Assembly (NCBI RefSeq): GCF_018449525.1
Contig: NZ_JAAVUS010000008.1
Location: forward strand, 124,001 to 188,000
Direction: 5' to 3'
Source: Bradyrhizobium sp. dw_78
GTDB lineage: Bacteria > Pseudomonadota > Alphaproteobacteria > Rhizobiales > Xanthobacteraceae
DNA: 64,000 bases
Position numbers and translations under genes: made by a program. Below are positions 1 to 7,861 of this stretch, one piece after another. A model generated the notes under the pieces. That model did no database searches. It had not been told where the DNA came from and saw only the letters and a list, made by a program, of their open reading frames with translations. Every line of letters starts with the position of its first letter. Within the stretch, counting starts at the first letter, position 1.

Positions 1-12
1 GGAATCGGGGCG

Positions 13-765
13 TCAGCAGACGACCTTCGCCGTCGACACCACGATTTCGGCGAGCTTGCCCTCACGGCTGAACGGCATCAGCCGCGCCTCGACGTCGTGC
101 AGCATCGCGTCCACCTTGTCTCCGAGGATTTCGGGCGACGACGTCGAGAACGTCAGGACGCGTCGCGCCAGATCGCTGACGCTGAGCTCGTGGCTGGTCT
201 CGACATTGATCTCGTCGATGAGTTGAAACCGGGTACCCTCGAGCACGGCCGCAAGCGCCTCACGGGATCGCTCGCTGCCGGAAGGCCCCGGCGACCAGAA
301 GCGCCGCGCTTCGTTATATTCGTCGAGCCACGGATTGCGTCCGTCCGCGGCGGAACGCGAGGCGCAGACGACGATCACGCCTTCGGGTTTGACCAGCCGC
401 TCGAGCAGCGCGGCGATCGCATCGCGATCCATCCAGTGCAGGGCGCGGCCGATAGTGACGACATCGAAGCTGCCGATGTCGGCCGGCAGCGCTTCGGCCC
501 TGCCTTCGATCAGGGTGAAATCCTGCTTGGCGTGCGCGGCCGCCTGCCGCGCGGCGGCAATCATCGCGGCTTCCGGATCGACACCGACGATGCGGCCGAC
601 ATAGCGGGAAAAGCCGAGCGCGATCAGCCCGGGCCCGGTCCCGAGATCGATCAGCGCATGCTCCTTGGTGAATCCCAGCCCCTCGGCCACGGTGCGGAAG
701 AATTCGGGCGGATAAGGCGGCCGGAATTCCTCATACAGCGGAACCGTCGTCGCGAAGCGTCCCAT
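13..765 (-). CDS. Class I SAM-dependent methyltransferase
   Basis: A 250-residue Rossmann-fold methyltransferase of the UbiE/type 11 kind. The SAM-binding motif I DLGTGPG is at residues 40-46, the acidic residue after strand 2 follows in VDPEAA near 62, and the motif II/III stretch DVVTIGRALHWMD follows near 101-113. The N-terminus (VPLYEEFRPPYPPEFF) is typical of a group of small-molecule methyltransferases. The substrate cannot be read from the sequence. The ORF is complete: the stop is at 13-15 and the start at 765, and nothing downstream is seen in the window. A long plus-strand ORF over the same bases has no recognisable fold and is a shadow of the high-GC third positions. Cytoplasmic, no signal peptide. 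Confidence 0.85.
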   Translation of the reverse strand: MGRFATTVPLYEEFRPPYPPEFFRTVAEGLGFTKEHALIDLGTGPGLIALGFSRYVGRIVGVDPEAAMIAAARQAAAHAKQDFTLIEGRAEALPADIGSFDVVTIGRALHWMDRDAIAALLERLVKPEGVIVVCASRSAADGRNPWLDEYNEARRFWSPGPSGSERSREALAAVLEGTRFQLIDEINVETSHELSVSDLARRVLTFSTSSPEILGDKVDAMLHDVEARLMPFSREGKLAEIVVSTAKVVC

Positions 766-1141
766 CGTGGCGGTAAATCCTTATGGTTCATCTGAACGGC
801 TTGCAGCGAGGTGGAACGGCAAACCGCGCCACGGATGAAGCCGCGCAGCAGCCAACTCGCGCGACATGTGCGCCGGAACCCGGGCCTGCCTCAACCCAGA
901 TCCGCTTCAACCCAGATTAGCTTCAACCTATGGCGCGCTCGAAATCGTGACCAGCTTGGGCGGATCACGTTTCACCCCATGCCGATCACAGGATAGTGCA
1001 GCCACCCTGTTATCTATATTACAGTCCGTGGGGCGGAGGCGTAATCCGCCGATAGTCTCTATCCCGCCGCCGCGCCAATTTGCCATTCGCTGGCATTTGC
1101 TGCTCATTGGCGTCCTGTCAGATTTGCTGGAGCTTGAACGA
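766..1141. other. Intergenic stretch without a gene
   Basis: About 376 nt between two divergent genes. Small ORFs here have no codon-use support or recognisable motif. It contains a short run of near-repeats of TCAACCCAGAT around 892-930 and a GGCGTAATCCGCC-type palindromic fragment near 1033-1051, similar to the repeat fragments after the next gene. No convincing promoter or RNA structure was identified. Confidence 0.5.
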
Positions 1142-2017
1142 ATGACCGACGATACCGCCTACACGCCGCCCAAGGTCTGGACCTGGAACAAGGAAAACGG
1201 CGGCAAATTCGCCAGCGTCAACCGGCCGATCGCGGGCCCGACGCATGACAAGGAGCTGCCAGTCGGCCGCCATCCGCTGCAGCTTTATTCGCTGGCGACG
1301 CCGAACGGCCAGAAGGTCACGATCATGCTGGAGGAATTGCTGGCGGCCGGCCATAGCGGCGCGGAATATGACGCCTGGCTGATCAAGATCGATGGCGAGC
1401 AATTCGGTTCCGGCTTCGTCGCGGTCAATCCCAACTCCAAGATCCCGGCGATGATGGACCGCAGCGGGCCGAAGCCGATCCGGGTATTCGAATCCGGTTC
1501 GATCCTGTTGCACCTCGCCGAGAAGTTCGGCGCCTTCCTGCCGGCCGACGCCGCGGGCCGCGCCGAATGCCTGTCGTGGCTGTTCTGGCAGATGGGCAGC
1601 GCGCCCTATCTCGGCGGCGGCTTCGGTCACTTCTATGCCTATGCGCCGTTCAAGATCGAATACGCCATCGACCGCTTCGCGATGGAGACCAAGCGCCAGC
1701 TCGACGTGCTCGACCGGCGGCTGGCCGACAACAAATATCTCGCGGGCGACATGCTGACGATCGCCGACATCGCGGTGTTTCCCTGGTATGGCGGCCTGGC
1801 GCAGGGCCTGCTCTACGGCGGGGGCGAATTCTTGAGCGTGCAGGACTATAAGCACCTGCAACGCTGGACCGCTGATATCGCCAGCCGTCCCGCCGTGCAG
1901 CGCGGCCGCATGGTCAACCGCGCCTGGGGCGATCCCGCGGGGCAGTTGCACGAACGCCACGACGCCAGCGATTTCGAAACCAAGACACAGGACAAGATCG
2001 AGGCCGCGAAGGCGTAA
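1142..2017 (+). CDS. yghU: Glutathione-dependent disulfide-bond oxidoreductase (YghU type)
   Basis: A 291-residue glutathione transferase-like protein of the YghU/YfcG nu class, which reduces disulfides using glutathione and may act on organic hydroperoxides. The N-terminal thioredoxin-like domain carries the glutathione-contacting TPNGQKVTI at 53-61 and ESGSILLHLAEK at 117-128; an all-helical C-terminal domain follows (about 140-275). The long N-terminal segment before the thioredoxin fold (about 45 residues, KVWTWNKENGGKFASVNRPI) is typical of YghU. The reading frame stays open upstream to 866, but ATG at 1142 gives the family length and has a GGAG about 10 nt upstream. Monocistronic, cytoplasmic. 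Confidence 0.9.
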   Translation: MTDDTAYTPPKVWTWNKENGGKFASVNRPIAGPTHDKELPVGRHPLQLYSLATPNGQKVTIMLEELLAAGHSGAEYDAWLIKIDGEQFGSGFVAVNPNSKIPAMMDRSGPKPIRVFESGSILLHLAEKFGAFLPADAAGRAECLSWLFWQMGSAPYLGGGFGHFYAYAPFKIEYAIDRFAMETKRQLDVLDRRLADNKYLAGDMLTIADIAVFPWYGGLAQGLLYGGGEFLSVQDYKHLQRWTADIASRPAVQRGRMVNRAWGDPAGQLHERHDASDFETKTQDKIEAAKA

Positions 2018-2039
2018 TAGGCGCCACCGATGATGATTA

Positions 2040-2171
2040 TCGGTGGGGTGGATTAGCGTCAGCGTAATCCGCCGTCGTTTAGCTGCAGTGGATGGCGGGT
2101 TACGCTTTACCAACCCACCAATTTTAACTGTCATCATTCCGGATCGCCGCTTCGCGTCGTCCGGAATGATG
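2040..2171. repeat. Palindromic intergenic repeats after yghU
   Basis: Two short palindromic elements. At about 2041-2123 there are fragments of the kind GTGGGGTGGATTAGCGT...CGTAATCC and GGCGGGTTACGCTTTACCAACCCACC that recur widely between Bradyrhizobium genes. At 2132-2171 a perfect 12-bp inverted repeat, CATCATTCCGGA (2132-2143) and TCCGGAATGATG (2160-2171), encloses a 16-nt loop. The second belongs to the same CATTCCGG...CCGGAATG family seen near 7767, 29815, 33694, 37305, 46211 and 47118. Confidence 0.7.
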
Positions 2172-2219
2172 GTCGTGTTTAATGGTTGCTACCCGCTAAA
2201 TAAATCCTGCTGCCGGTCA

Positions 2220-3029
2220 TCAATCGGCGGAAGCGATCGGCGTGACCGTCGGCGGGCCGGGATCGAATCCGAACAGCTCGACCAGATATTTGTAATAGTC
2301 GGGCATCTTTTCCTTCAGGTTGTCGCGGGTCTTGGGATCATGCACGGAGTCCTGGCCCGCCAGGAAGATGCTGGCGGTCACGGCAAAGAACTCCTTGGGA
2401 TTCGTCAGCGCGTAGGTGTCCTTTGGAAACAGATCCTTTGACTTTGCATAGGCGTAGAAGCCCTTGATGCCGAGGTTGTCGAAGCCGTTCGGCATCAGCC
2501 TGGCGTGATAGGCGTGCAGGAATTCGTGCAGCACGATCGGTTCCGCCGCGTAGCGCGTCATGTTCGGGCTCAGCATGATGACGCCGGTTCCGGCATCGGC
2601 GGCCAGTTGGACCATGTCCGGATTGGTCCATCGCTGCTTGTCATGATCCCAGATGGTGAGCGCGCGCGATCCGCGGTGATAGCCGTCGGGCACCAGGGCG
2701 CCGTAACATGCTGCGCCGGCGCCGATTTCCATACAGGCCGTCTCGCTGGCGATGAGCGGTACGGAATGAAAGAACTTCAGCACCCGCGGGCTGAAGCCCG
2801 CACTTTCGACCATGTCGAGCTGGTGCTTGAGATTGTCCCTGAGCGCGTCGAGATCCTTGCGTCCCGCATATTCCGACAGGTCGAAGGCATAACCGCGGTA
2901 CGTCTCGAAACCGGCCGGCGCCGTGGCGCTGTCGGAAGGTTCGAGCTGGAGCACGCGCGGTCCCGCATAGGCGGCATTGCCGCCGAGCGCCAAAGCGATG
3001 ATCGCTGAAAAGGCCAACGCAACGCGCAT
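2220..3029 (-). CDS. Secreted HExxH metallopeptidase-like protein (ATLF-like)
   Basis: A 269-residue protein with a clear Sec signal peptide (residues 1-22, cleavage after AYA). A zinc-binding motif HEFLH lies at 168-172, preceded by AAEPIVL and followed by a conserved-looking NPKEFFAVTASIFL near 210-225 whose Glu is a plausible third zinc ligand. This arrangement (HExxH then N-x-x-E-F-F-A) is that of the anthrax lethal factor-like (ATLF-like) putative metallopeptidases. It would act in the periplasm or outside the cell; the substrate is unknown. Two cysteines near 99 and 108 could form a disulfide. Monocistronic, flanked by repeats on both sides. Family call is moderately sure, catalytic activity is inferred. 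Confidence 0.75.
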   Translation of the reverse strand: MRVALAFSAIIALALGGNAAYAGPRVLQLEPSDSATAPAGFETYRGYAFDLSEYAGRKDLDALRDNLKHQLDMVESAGFSPRVLKFFHSVPLIASETACMEIGAGAACYGALVPDGYHRGSRALTIWDHDKQRWTNPDMVQLAADAGTGVIMLSPNMTRYAAEPIVLHEFLHAYHARLMPNGFDNLGIKGFYAYAKSKDLFPKDTYALTNPKEFFAVTASIFLAGQDSVHDPKTRDNLKEKMPDYYKYLVELFGFDPGPPTVTPIASAD

Positions 3030-3846
3030 GATGATTTCCCTGCTGTCCGGTCATCAGCCGCGAAAGACCGGCCGTGGTTTCCTAAGAATGGCGAGCGCTG
3101 GCACGCTATGTCACCCGCCGTTGCGGCGCGATTAATCTTCCGCCGTCAAGAATATCCCGGCCGTTATGCAGGAATTAACCTAACGAGCGGCGGTGATGCG
3201 GCGAGCGCTTGCGGTACATGCGCGATGCGCTGAGTCGCCTGTCCAGCCCCGTCTCGTGAAATTTTTCACTTCCCCGCTTGGTAGAAACACCTCTATGTCG
3301 CGCCCCATCCCGCACCCGCAAGAGGGGCGTATCGCGATCGTCACGGACGTTGGGCGCGGGAAGCGGTGGACGCGGCAGCGGCGAGAGACGAACGCCGGTG
3401 AACGCGGACGGCGAAGCCGTGTGGTCCTGACGCCCCGACGCTGGCGTCAAGTTGGCGATGATGCCTGCGCATCACGCTGGCGACGGTGACAATAAAGCCC
3501 GGTCACCGGGGAGAGCGCGGAGTAAGCCGTTAAAACCATTGCGCAGGGAAGGCCGGGTTGTCCCGGTGTACCTGTGGTGACGAACTCGTGTGCTTATCTA
3601 TTTTGCACGCGAGGCTGCGGGTGCAACGGGCACCCGGCCTTCCCCGCGCCCTCATTTGAGGGTTGCGCTGCGCCCTCTGCCTTTCGAGTGGCGAAAGATC
3701 ATGCACAAGCCGGGTGCTGTCCGCGCCGCGGGATCGCGGATTCATATCTGCTGTTTGACAACCTGGATCAGCAATATGCGGGGTGTCGCTATCGGCGTCA
3801 TGCGGGGACGGGGAGCGGTATTGGCTCGACCCGTAAATTCAACCCC
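3030..3846. repeat. Gene-free region holding a long Bradyrhizobium-type dispersed repeat
   Basis: About 817 nt without a credible gene. From about 3290 to 3720 on the plus strand the sequence matches, from memory, a long repeated element present in many copies in Bradyrhizobium genomes. In database entries it is often mis-annotated as arginine-rich hypothetical proteins (for example translations containing NKARSPGRARSKPLK, or FAREAAGATGTRPSPRP). Recognisable blocks are a GGACGTTGGGCGCGGGAAGC start near 3343, the ACAATAAAGCCCGGTCACCG block near 3489-3508, and ACGGGCACCCGGCCTTCCCC near 3627. Several overlapping ORFs in all frames here should not be annotated as proteins. The true ends, and whether the element is transcribed, cannot be told from one copy. 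Confidence 0.65.
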
Positions 3847-5292
3847 TCACAACTCCCGCGCATTGCTGAACGCAAACGACGATACGCGGCGGGTGTTCTC
3901 GTCCAAAATCAGGGTGCGCGTGATCGGCGGCTCGGCGCGCTGGCTGCAATTCTCGCGTTCGCAGAGCCGGCAATTGACGCCGATCGGCGTGCCCTCGGCC
4001 TTCGCGAGGTCCATGCCGGCCGCATAGACCAGCTTGGCGGCGTGGCGGATCTCGCAGCCGAGCCCGATCGCAAAGCGCGGTTGCGGATGCGGGTGTGGCG
4101 CCACGGGACGCCGCACCATCTGTGCGATCGAAAAATAACGCGCGCCGTCGGGCAGTTCGATCACCTGCTTGAGCAGCCGGTCCGGCGTGTCGAAGGTCGA
4201 ATGCACGTTCCACAGCGGACAGGTGCCGCCGAATTTCGAGAACGGGAAGGTGCCGGAGGAGAACCGCTTCGAGACGTTGCCGGCATTGTCGACGCGGAGC
4301 AGGAAGAACGGGATGCCGCGTGCATTCGGCCGTTGCAGCGTGGTCAAGCGGTGGCAGACCTGCTCGAAGCCGGCGTTGAAACGTTGCGCCAGCACGTGGA
4401 TATCGTAGTTCAGCGCTTCGGCGGCCGTGAGAAAAGCCTGGTAGGGCATCATCACGCCAGCGGCGAAATAATTCGCCAGCGTGATGCGGTAGAGCCGTCG
4501 GGCCGGGTCGTCCAGCGGCCCCGCGCGGCTGACGATCGCATCGAGGGCACCGCTGCATTCGGCAAGGCCGATCTGAAAGGAGATCTGGAAGGTGCGGCCG
4601 GGGCCGTCCACCAGTTCCGAGACCAGCAGTTGCCGGCGGTGGCGATCGAACCGCCGCAGTGTCTCGCGCATCACGTCCACCGGCATGATGCGGGTCAGAA
4701 CCGAATGTTTTTCGCGCAGCCGTGCGGTGAGCGCGGCGAACAGGCCTTCGGCCGGCACGTTCAATTCGTCGCGCAGGTTTTCCGCCGCCTGTTCGAGCTC
4801 GGGGAAATAATTGCGGTTGGCCTCGATCAAATCGCGCACGCGCTCGATCGGATTGGCCTCGAAGCGGGCGCCTTCGTTGCGGTCGGCCATCTGTGCCGCC
4901 ACCAGCGTCTCGCCGCGGCGCGCTTCGGCGTAAGCGGCATAAAGCCGTTGCAGCGCGTGGGTGACGCCGGGGCAGAGCTCGGCGAGATCGCGCAACTCCT
5001 GCTTCGGCAGATCGATCTGGCGGAACAGCGGGTCGGAGAAGATCTCGTTCAGTTCGGCGAAGAAGCGGTCCTCGTCGGCGGTGGCGAGGTCGCGCAGGTC
5101 GAGGTCGTAGGCCTCCGCCAGCCGCAACAGGATCTGCGCCGTCACCGGGCGCTGGTTGCGTTCGATCAGGTTGACGTAGCTCGGCGAGATGCCGAGGCCC
5201 TCTGCGATCTGGGTCTGCGACAGGCCCAATTGCTGGCGGATGCGCCGGAAGCGCGGGCCGACGAACAGCTTTTTTCCGGAATCGGCGGGCAT
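3847..5292 (-). CDS. ScfR/RamB-type short-chain fatty acyl-responsive transcriptional regulator
   Basis: A 481-residue regulator. An XRE-type helix-turn-helix occupies about residues 8-65 (LGLSQTQIAEGLGISPSYVNLIERNQRP). An IrrE/M78-like central region follows, and then the C-terminal ScfR (DUF2083) domain with the cysteine set CRLC-ERENC near 447-455, which in the mycobacterial homologue PrpR binds an iron-sulfur cluster. This family (RamB, PrpR, ScfR) controls acetate, propionate and glyoxylate metabolism in response to acyl-CoA. Here it is divergent from aceA, 175 nt away, which strongly suggests it controls isocitrate lyase and itself. Start ATG at 5292 fits the family start. Effector and sign of control are inferred. 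Confidence 0.9.
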   Translation of the reverse strand: MPADSGKKLFVGPRFRRIRQQLGLSQTQIAEGLGISPSYVNLIERNQRPVTAQILLRLAEAYDLDLRDLATADEDRFFAELNEIFSDPLFRQIDLPKQELRDLAELCPGVTHALQRLYAAYAEARRGETLVAAQMADRNEGARFEANPIERVRDLIEANRNYFPELEQAAENLRDELNVPAEGLFAALTARLREKHSVLTRIMPVDVMRETLRRFDRHRRQLLVSELVDGPGRTFQISFQIGLAECSGALDAIVSRAGPLDDPARRLYRITLANYFAAGVMMPYQAFLTAAEALNYDIHVLAQRFNAGFEQVCHRLTTLQRPNARGIPFFLLRVDNAGNVSKRFSSGTFPFSKFGGTCPLWNVHSTFDTPDRLLKQVIELPDGARYFSIAQMVRRPVAPHPHPQPRFAIGLGCEIRHAAKLVYAAGMDLAKAEGTPIGVNCRLCERENCSQRAEPPITRTLILDENTRRVSSFAFSNAREL

Positions 5293-5310
5293 GGCAGGCT
5301 TGCTGACCTA

Positions 5311-5363
5311 TTTGTTACAAAATTTACAAAACGACATATATTACAGGATTTGATGTTACAGGA
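5311..5363. promoter_or_regulatory. Repeated TTACA operator-like sites between regulator and aceA
   Basis: The AT-rich gap between the regulator and aceA holds a perfect odd palindrome TTTGTTACAAA (5311-5321), a second TTTACAAA (5323-5330), and two copies of TTACAGGA (5341-5348 and 5356-5363). TTACA therefore occurs four times within 50 nt. RamB/PrpR-family regulators bind short TTTGCAAA-like or TTGTAA-like sites, so these are likely operators. The link to this regulator is inferred from position. Confidence 0.55.
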
Positions 5364-5467
5364 TATCACCATTCAAAAACAAGATATCTATACGGATTTG
5401 GAAGTTTCGCGTTTAGCTCCAGACACACATTTCGCACGAATGTCAAAACTGTGGACTGGAGAAAATG

Positions 5468-6778
5468 ATGACCAAGACCTTTGAGCAGCTGGTTCCCAAC
5501 ACCCCGAAAGGCCGTTTCGACGGCATCAGCCGTCCCTACAGCGCGGCCGAGGTGGAACGGCTGCGCGGCTCGGTGGAGATCAAATACACGCTGGCCGAGC
5601 GCGGCGCGAACCGGCTGTGGCGGGCCTTGAAGACCGAGCCCTATGTCCATTCGCTCGGCGCCGTCACCGGCAACCAGGCGATGCAGCAGGCGCGCGCGGG
5701 ATTGCCCGCGATCTATCTGTCGGGCTGGCAGGTCGCCGCCGACGCCAATACGGCCGGCGCCATGTATCCCGACCAGAGCCTTTATCCGGCCAATGCCGGC
5801 CCGGAACTGTGCCGCCGCATCAACCGCACCTTTCAGCGCGCTGATCAGATCGAGCACTCCGAAGGCGGCGCCAGGATCGACTGGTTCCTGCCGGTTGTGG
5901 CCGACGCGGAAGCAGGCTTTGGCGGTCCCCTGAATGCGTTCGAGATCATGAAGGCCTATATCGAGGCGGGCGCGGCCGGCGTTCACTTCGAGGACCAACT
6001 CGCTTCTGAAAAGAAGTGCGGCCATATGGGCGGCAAGGTGCTGATCCCGACCGCCGCGCATGAGCGCAATTTGATCGCGGCGCGGCTGGCCGCCGACGTT
6101 TGCGGCGTGCCGAGCTTCGTGCTGGCGCGCACCGATGCCGAGAGCGCCAAGCTGATCACCTCCGATGTCGATGAGCGCGACCACGAGTTCATCACCGGCG
6201 AGCGCACGGCGGAAGGTTTTTACCGGCTCAAGCCCGGCACCGGGCTGGCGCATTGCATCAAGCGCGGCATCGCGTTCGCGAAATATGCCGATTTGCTGTG
6301 GTGGGAGACCTCGACGCCAAACCTCGACGAAGCCAGGCAGTTCGCGGAAGCGGTGCGGAAAGTCTATCCGAACAAGATGCTGGCCTATAATTGCTCGCCC
6401 TCGTTCAACTGGGAAGCCAATATTGACAAGGCGACGATCGCCAAATTCCAGCGCGAGATCGGGGCGATGGGTTACAAATTCCAGTTCGTGACGCTGGCGG
6501 GCTTCCACTCGCTCAACCACGGCATGTTCGAACTGGCGCGCGGCTACAAGACCGAAGGCATGGCGGCTTACTCGCGCCTGCAGCAGGCGGAGTTCGCGTC
6601 GGAAAAATTCGGCTATTCGGCGACGCGCCATCAGCGCGAGGTTGGCACCGGCTATTTCGATCTGGTCTCGACCACGATCACCGGCGGCGCCTCGTCGACC
6701 ACGGCGCTACACGACTCCACCGAGGCCGCGCAGTTCAAGGCGAGAGGTTCGGATATCCAGGTTCAGGCGGCTGAATAG
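5468..6778 (+). CDS. aceA: Isocitrate lyase
   Basis: Splits isocitrate into glyoxylate and succinate, the first step of the glyoxylate bypass needed for growth on acetate and fatty acids. The catalytic signature KKCGHMGGK is present at about residues 182-190 (active-site Cys), with SGWQVAADAN near 85-94 and the metal-binding VADAEAGFGG near 144-153. Length of 436 residues is normal for the short bacterial type. Two ATGs are adjacent (5465 and 5468); GGAG at 5458-5461 is spaced correctly for the second. The gene is divergent from the ScfR-type regulator and is followed 12 nt later by a DUF4170 gene, probably co-transcribed. Confidence 0.97.
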   Translation: MTKTFEQLVPNTPKGRFDGISRPYSAAEVERLRGSVEIKYTLAERGANRLWRALKTEPYVHSLGAVTGNQAMQQARAGLPAIYLSGWQVAADANTAGAMYPDQSLYPANAGPELCRRINRTFQRADQIEHSEGGARIDWFLPVVADAEAGFGGPLNAFEIMKAYIEAGAAGVHFEDQLASEKKCGHMGGKVLIPTAAHERNLIAARLAADVCGVPSFVLARTDAESAKLITSDVDERDHEFITGERTAEGFYRLKPGTGLAHCIKRGIAFAKYADLLWWETSTPNLDEARQFAEAVRKVYPNKMLAYNCSPSFNWEANIDKATIAKFQREIGAMGYKFQFVTLAGFHSLNHGMFELARGYKTEGMAAYSRLQQAEFASEKFGYSATRHQREVGTGYFDLVSTTITGGASSTTALHDSTEAAQFKARGSDIQVQAAE

Positions 6779-6790
6779 AAGGAGGCTCTC

Positions 6791-7000
6791 ATGATGAACG
6801 GCAGTAATTTCTGGGTGATCGGCGGCGAGTTCGGCTCGATGAACTTCCACAAGCTGGTGGAGGGCTCGGCTCAGGTCAAAGGCCCGTTCAAGACCCGCAA
6901 GGAAGCGGAGGATTGCTGGCGCGAGGTCTCGGAACAGACCCGCCACAAGGCCGGCGTGCGCTTCTCGATCGTGGAAGAACCGTCGCGGGTCCCGGCCTGA
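6791..7000 (+). CDS. DUF4170 domain-containing small protein
   Basis: A 69-residue protein that nearly equals the DUF4170 domain: a start of FWVIGGEFGSMNFHKL, a central KGPFKTRKEAEDCWREVSE and a short C-terminal strand RFSIVEEP. A strong AAGGAGG (6780-6786) sits five nucleotides before ATG. It lies 12 nt after aceA and is probably in the same transcript; an aceA-DUF4170 order is, as I recall, frequent in related bacteria. Function is unknown. The fold looks like a small alpha/beta unit and there is no signal or membrane segment. Confidence 0.85.
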   Translation: MMNGSNFWVIGGEFGSMNFHKLVEGSAQVKGPFKTRKEAEDCWREVSEQTRHKAGVRFSIVEEPSRVPA

Positions 7001-7202
7001 AAGGGTTAGAAGAAACGACCAGGGACGACTGCGGCTTCAGCCGGTTTCCGGTTGAGGCCGTTGGCGTTTGTTCTCGCGACCCGCCGACGGACGGGGCGGC
7101 AAAAGAAGCAAGTGCTTGGAAGTAAACGGTCTTTGCGAACGGATTTGGTTACTGGTAGGTTAATCGCTTCCGTAAGCTATTAAGATAAAGGCCGTTTCAA
7201 GG

Positions 7203-7763
7203 ATGTCAGACGCGCAGAGCACCGGGAGCAACGCCGCCAGTGAGGTACGCCCAATCCGGCTGCGCGATGCGCTCCGGCAGGCGCGGATCGAGGCCGCCGA
7301 CCGCACCGGGGTCGTCGTCGATCTGCGCGACGCCGAAGTGGCGCGGCTCGAGATCCTCAACGAGGCGCTCGATCCGTTGTTCGCGCAGGTACCGGAGCAG
7401 GTCGATCTGTTCGATCGCGGCATCAGCCAGGGCGAGACGCCGCGGCTGTGGATCGACGTGGTCGCGCATGTCGTGATGGGGCGCGACAAGCGGATCTATC
7501 GCTTTGTGCAGGACACGCGCTTCGGCCGGATTGTGCTTGCGGAATCCCGCGATGTCGCGGCCGTCGTCAAGGCGGTGACCGATTATGTCGCCCGCCGCAT
7601 GGTCGAGCGCGAGCACGCGCTGGTGGCGACGCCAATTGCGGAGCCTGCGATGGTGCCCGAGAAGCCGCGCCGCCGCGGATTCTGGATGTTCGTGCTCGGG
7701 GTGGTGGTCGGCGCGCTCGCGCTGTTCGGCTTCGCCCTGTTCGCGAGCCTGCGGGATTTTTGA
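7203..7763 (+). CDS. Conserved hypothetical protein with C-terminal membrane anchor
   Basis: A 186-residue protein I cannot assign to a named family. Residues 1-150 are soluble, with a basic helical N-terminus and DRTGVVVDLRDAEVARLEIL near 35-54. The segment RRRGFWMFVLGVVVGALALFGFALFASLRDF at the end forms one transmembrane helix (about 160-182) preceded by basic residues, so the protein is probably tail-anchored in the inner membrane with its bulk in the cytoplasm. The middle region (DVVAHVVMGRDKRIYRFVQD) suggests a small alpha/beta fold. Codon use matches real genes here. Its neighbours give no functional hint. Confidence 0.7.
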   Translation: MSDAQSTGSNAASEVRPIRLRDALRQARIEAADRTGVVVDLRDAEVARLEILNEALDPLFAQVPEQVDLFDRGISQGETPRLWIDVVAHVVMGRDKRIYRFVQDTRFGRIVLAESRDVAAVVKAVTDYVARRMVEREHALVATPIAEPAMVPEKPRRRGFWMFVLGVVVGALALFGFALFASLRDF

Positions 7764-7766
7764 CAC

Positions 7767-7846
7767 GTCATTCCGGGGCGATGCGAAGCATCGAGCCGGG
7801 AACCTCGAGATTCCGGGTCTGGCCCTTCGGACCATCCCGGAATGAC
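7767..7846. repeat. CATTCCGGGGCG-type palindromic dispersed repeat
   Basis: Begins GTCATTCCGGGGCG and ends CATCCCGGAATGAC, with CTCGAGATTCCGGG in the middle. The ends are near-complementary, so the RNA would fold into a long hairpin. It sits between convergent genes. The same family recurs at 29815, 33694, 37305, 46211 and 47118. Confidence 0.75.
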
Positions 7847-7861
7847 TGGGAGAGTTGCATT

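Noticed and set aside
3190..3750. Small Arg-rich ORFs between the metallopeptidase and the regulator
   Set aside because: Several overlapping frames on both strands fall in a repeat family that commonly produces false proteins.
3574..5484. 636-residue plus-strand ORF covering the ScfR-type regulator
   Set aside because: Opposite strand to a gene with intact HTH and ScfR domains; begins inside the dispersed repeat and runs past the aceA promoter.
5366..6631. 421-residue minus-strand ORF opposite aceA
   Set aside because: Antisense to isocitrate lyase; no motif, and its 3' part reads through the operator region.
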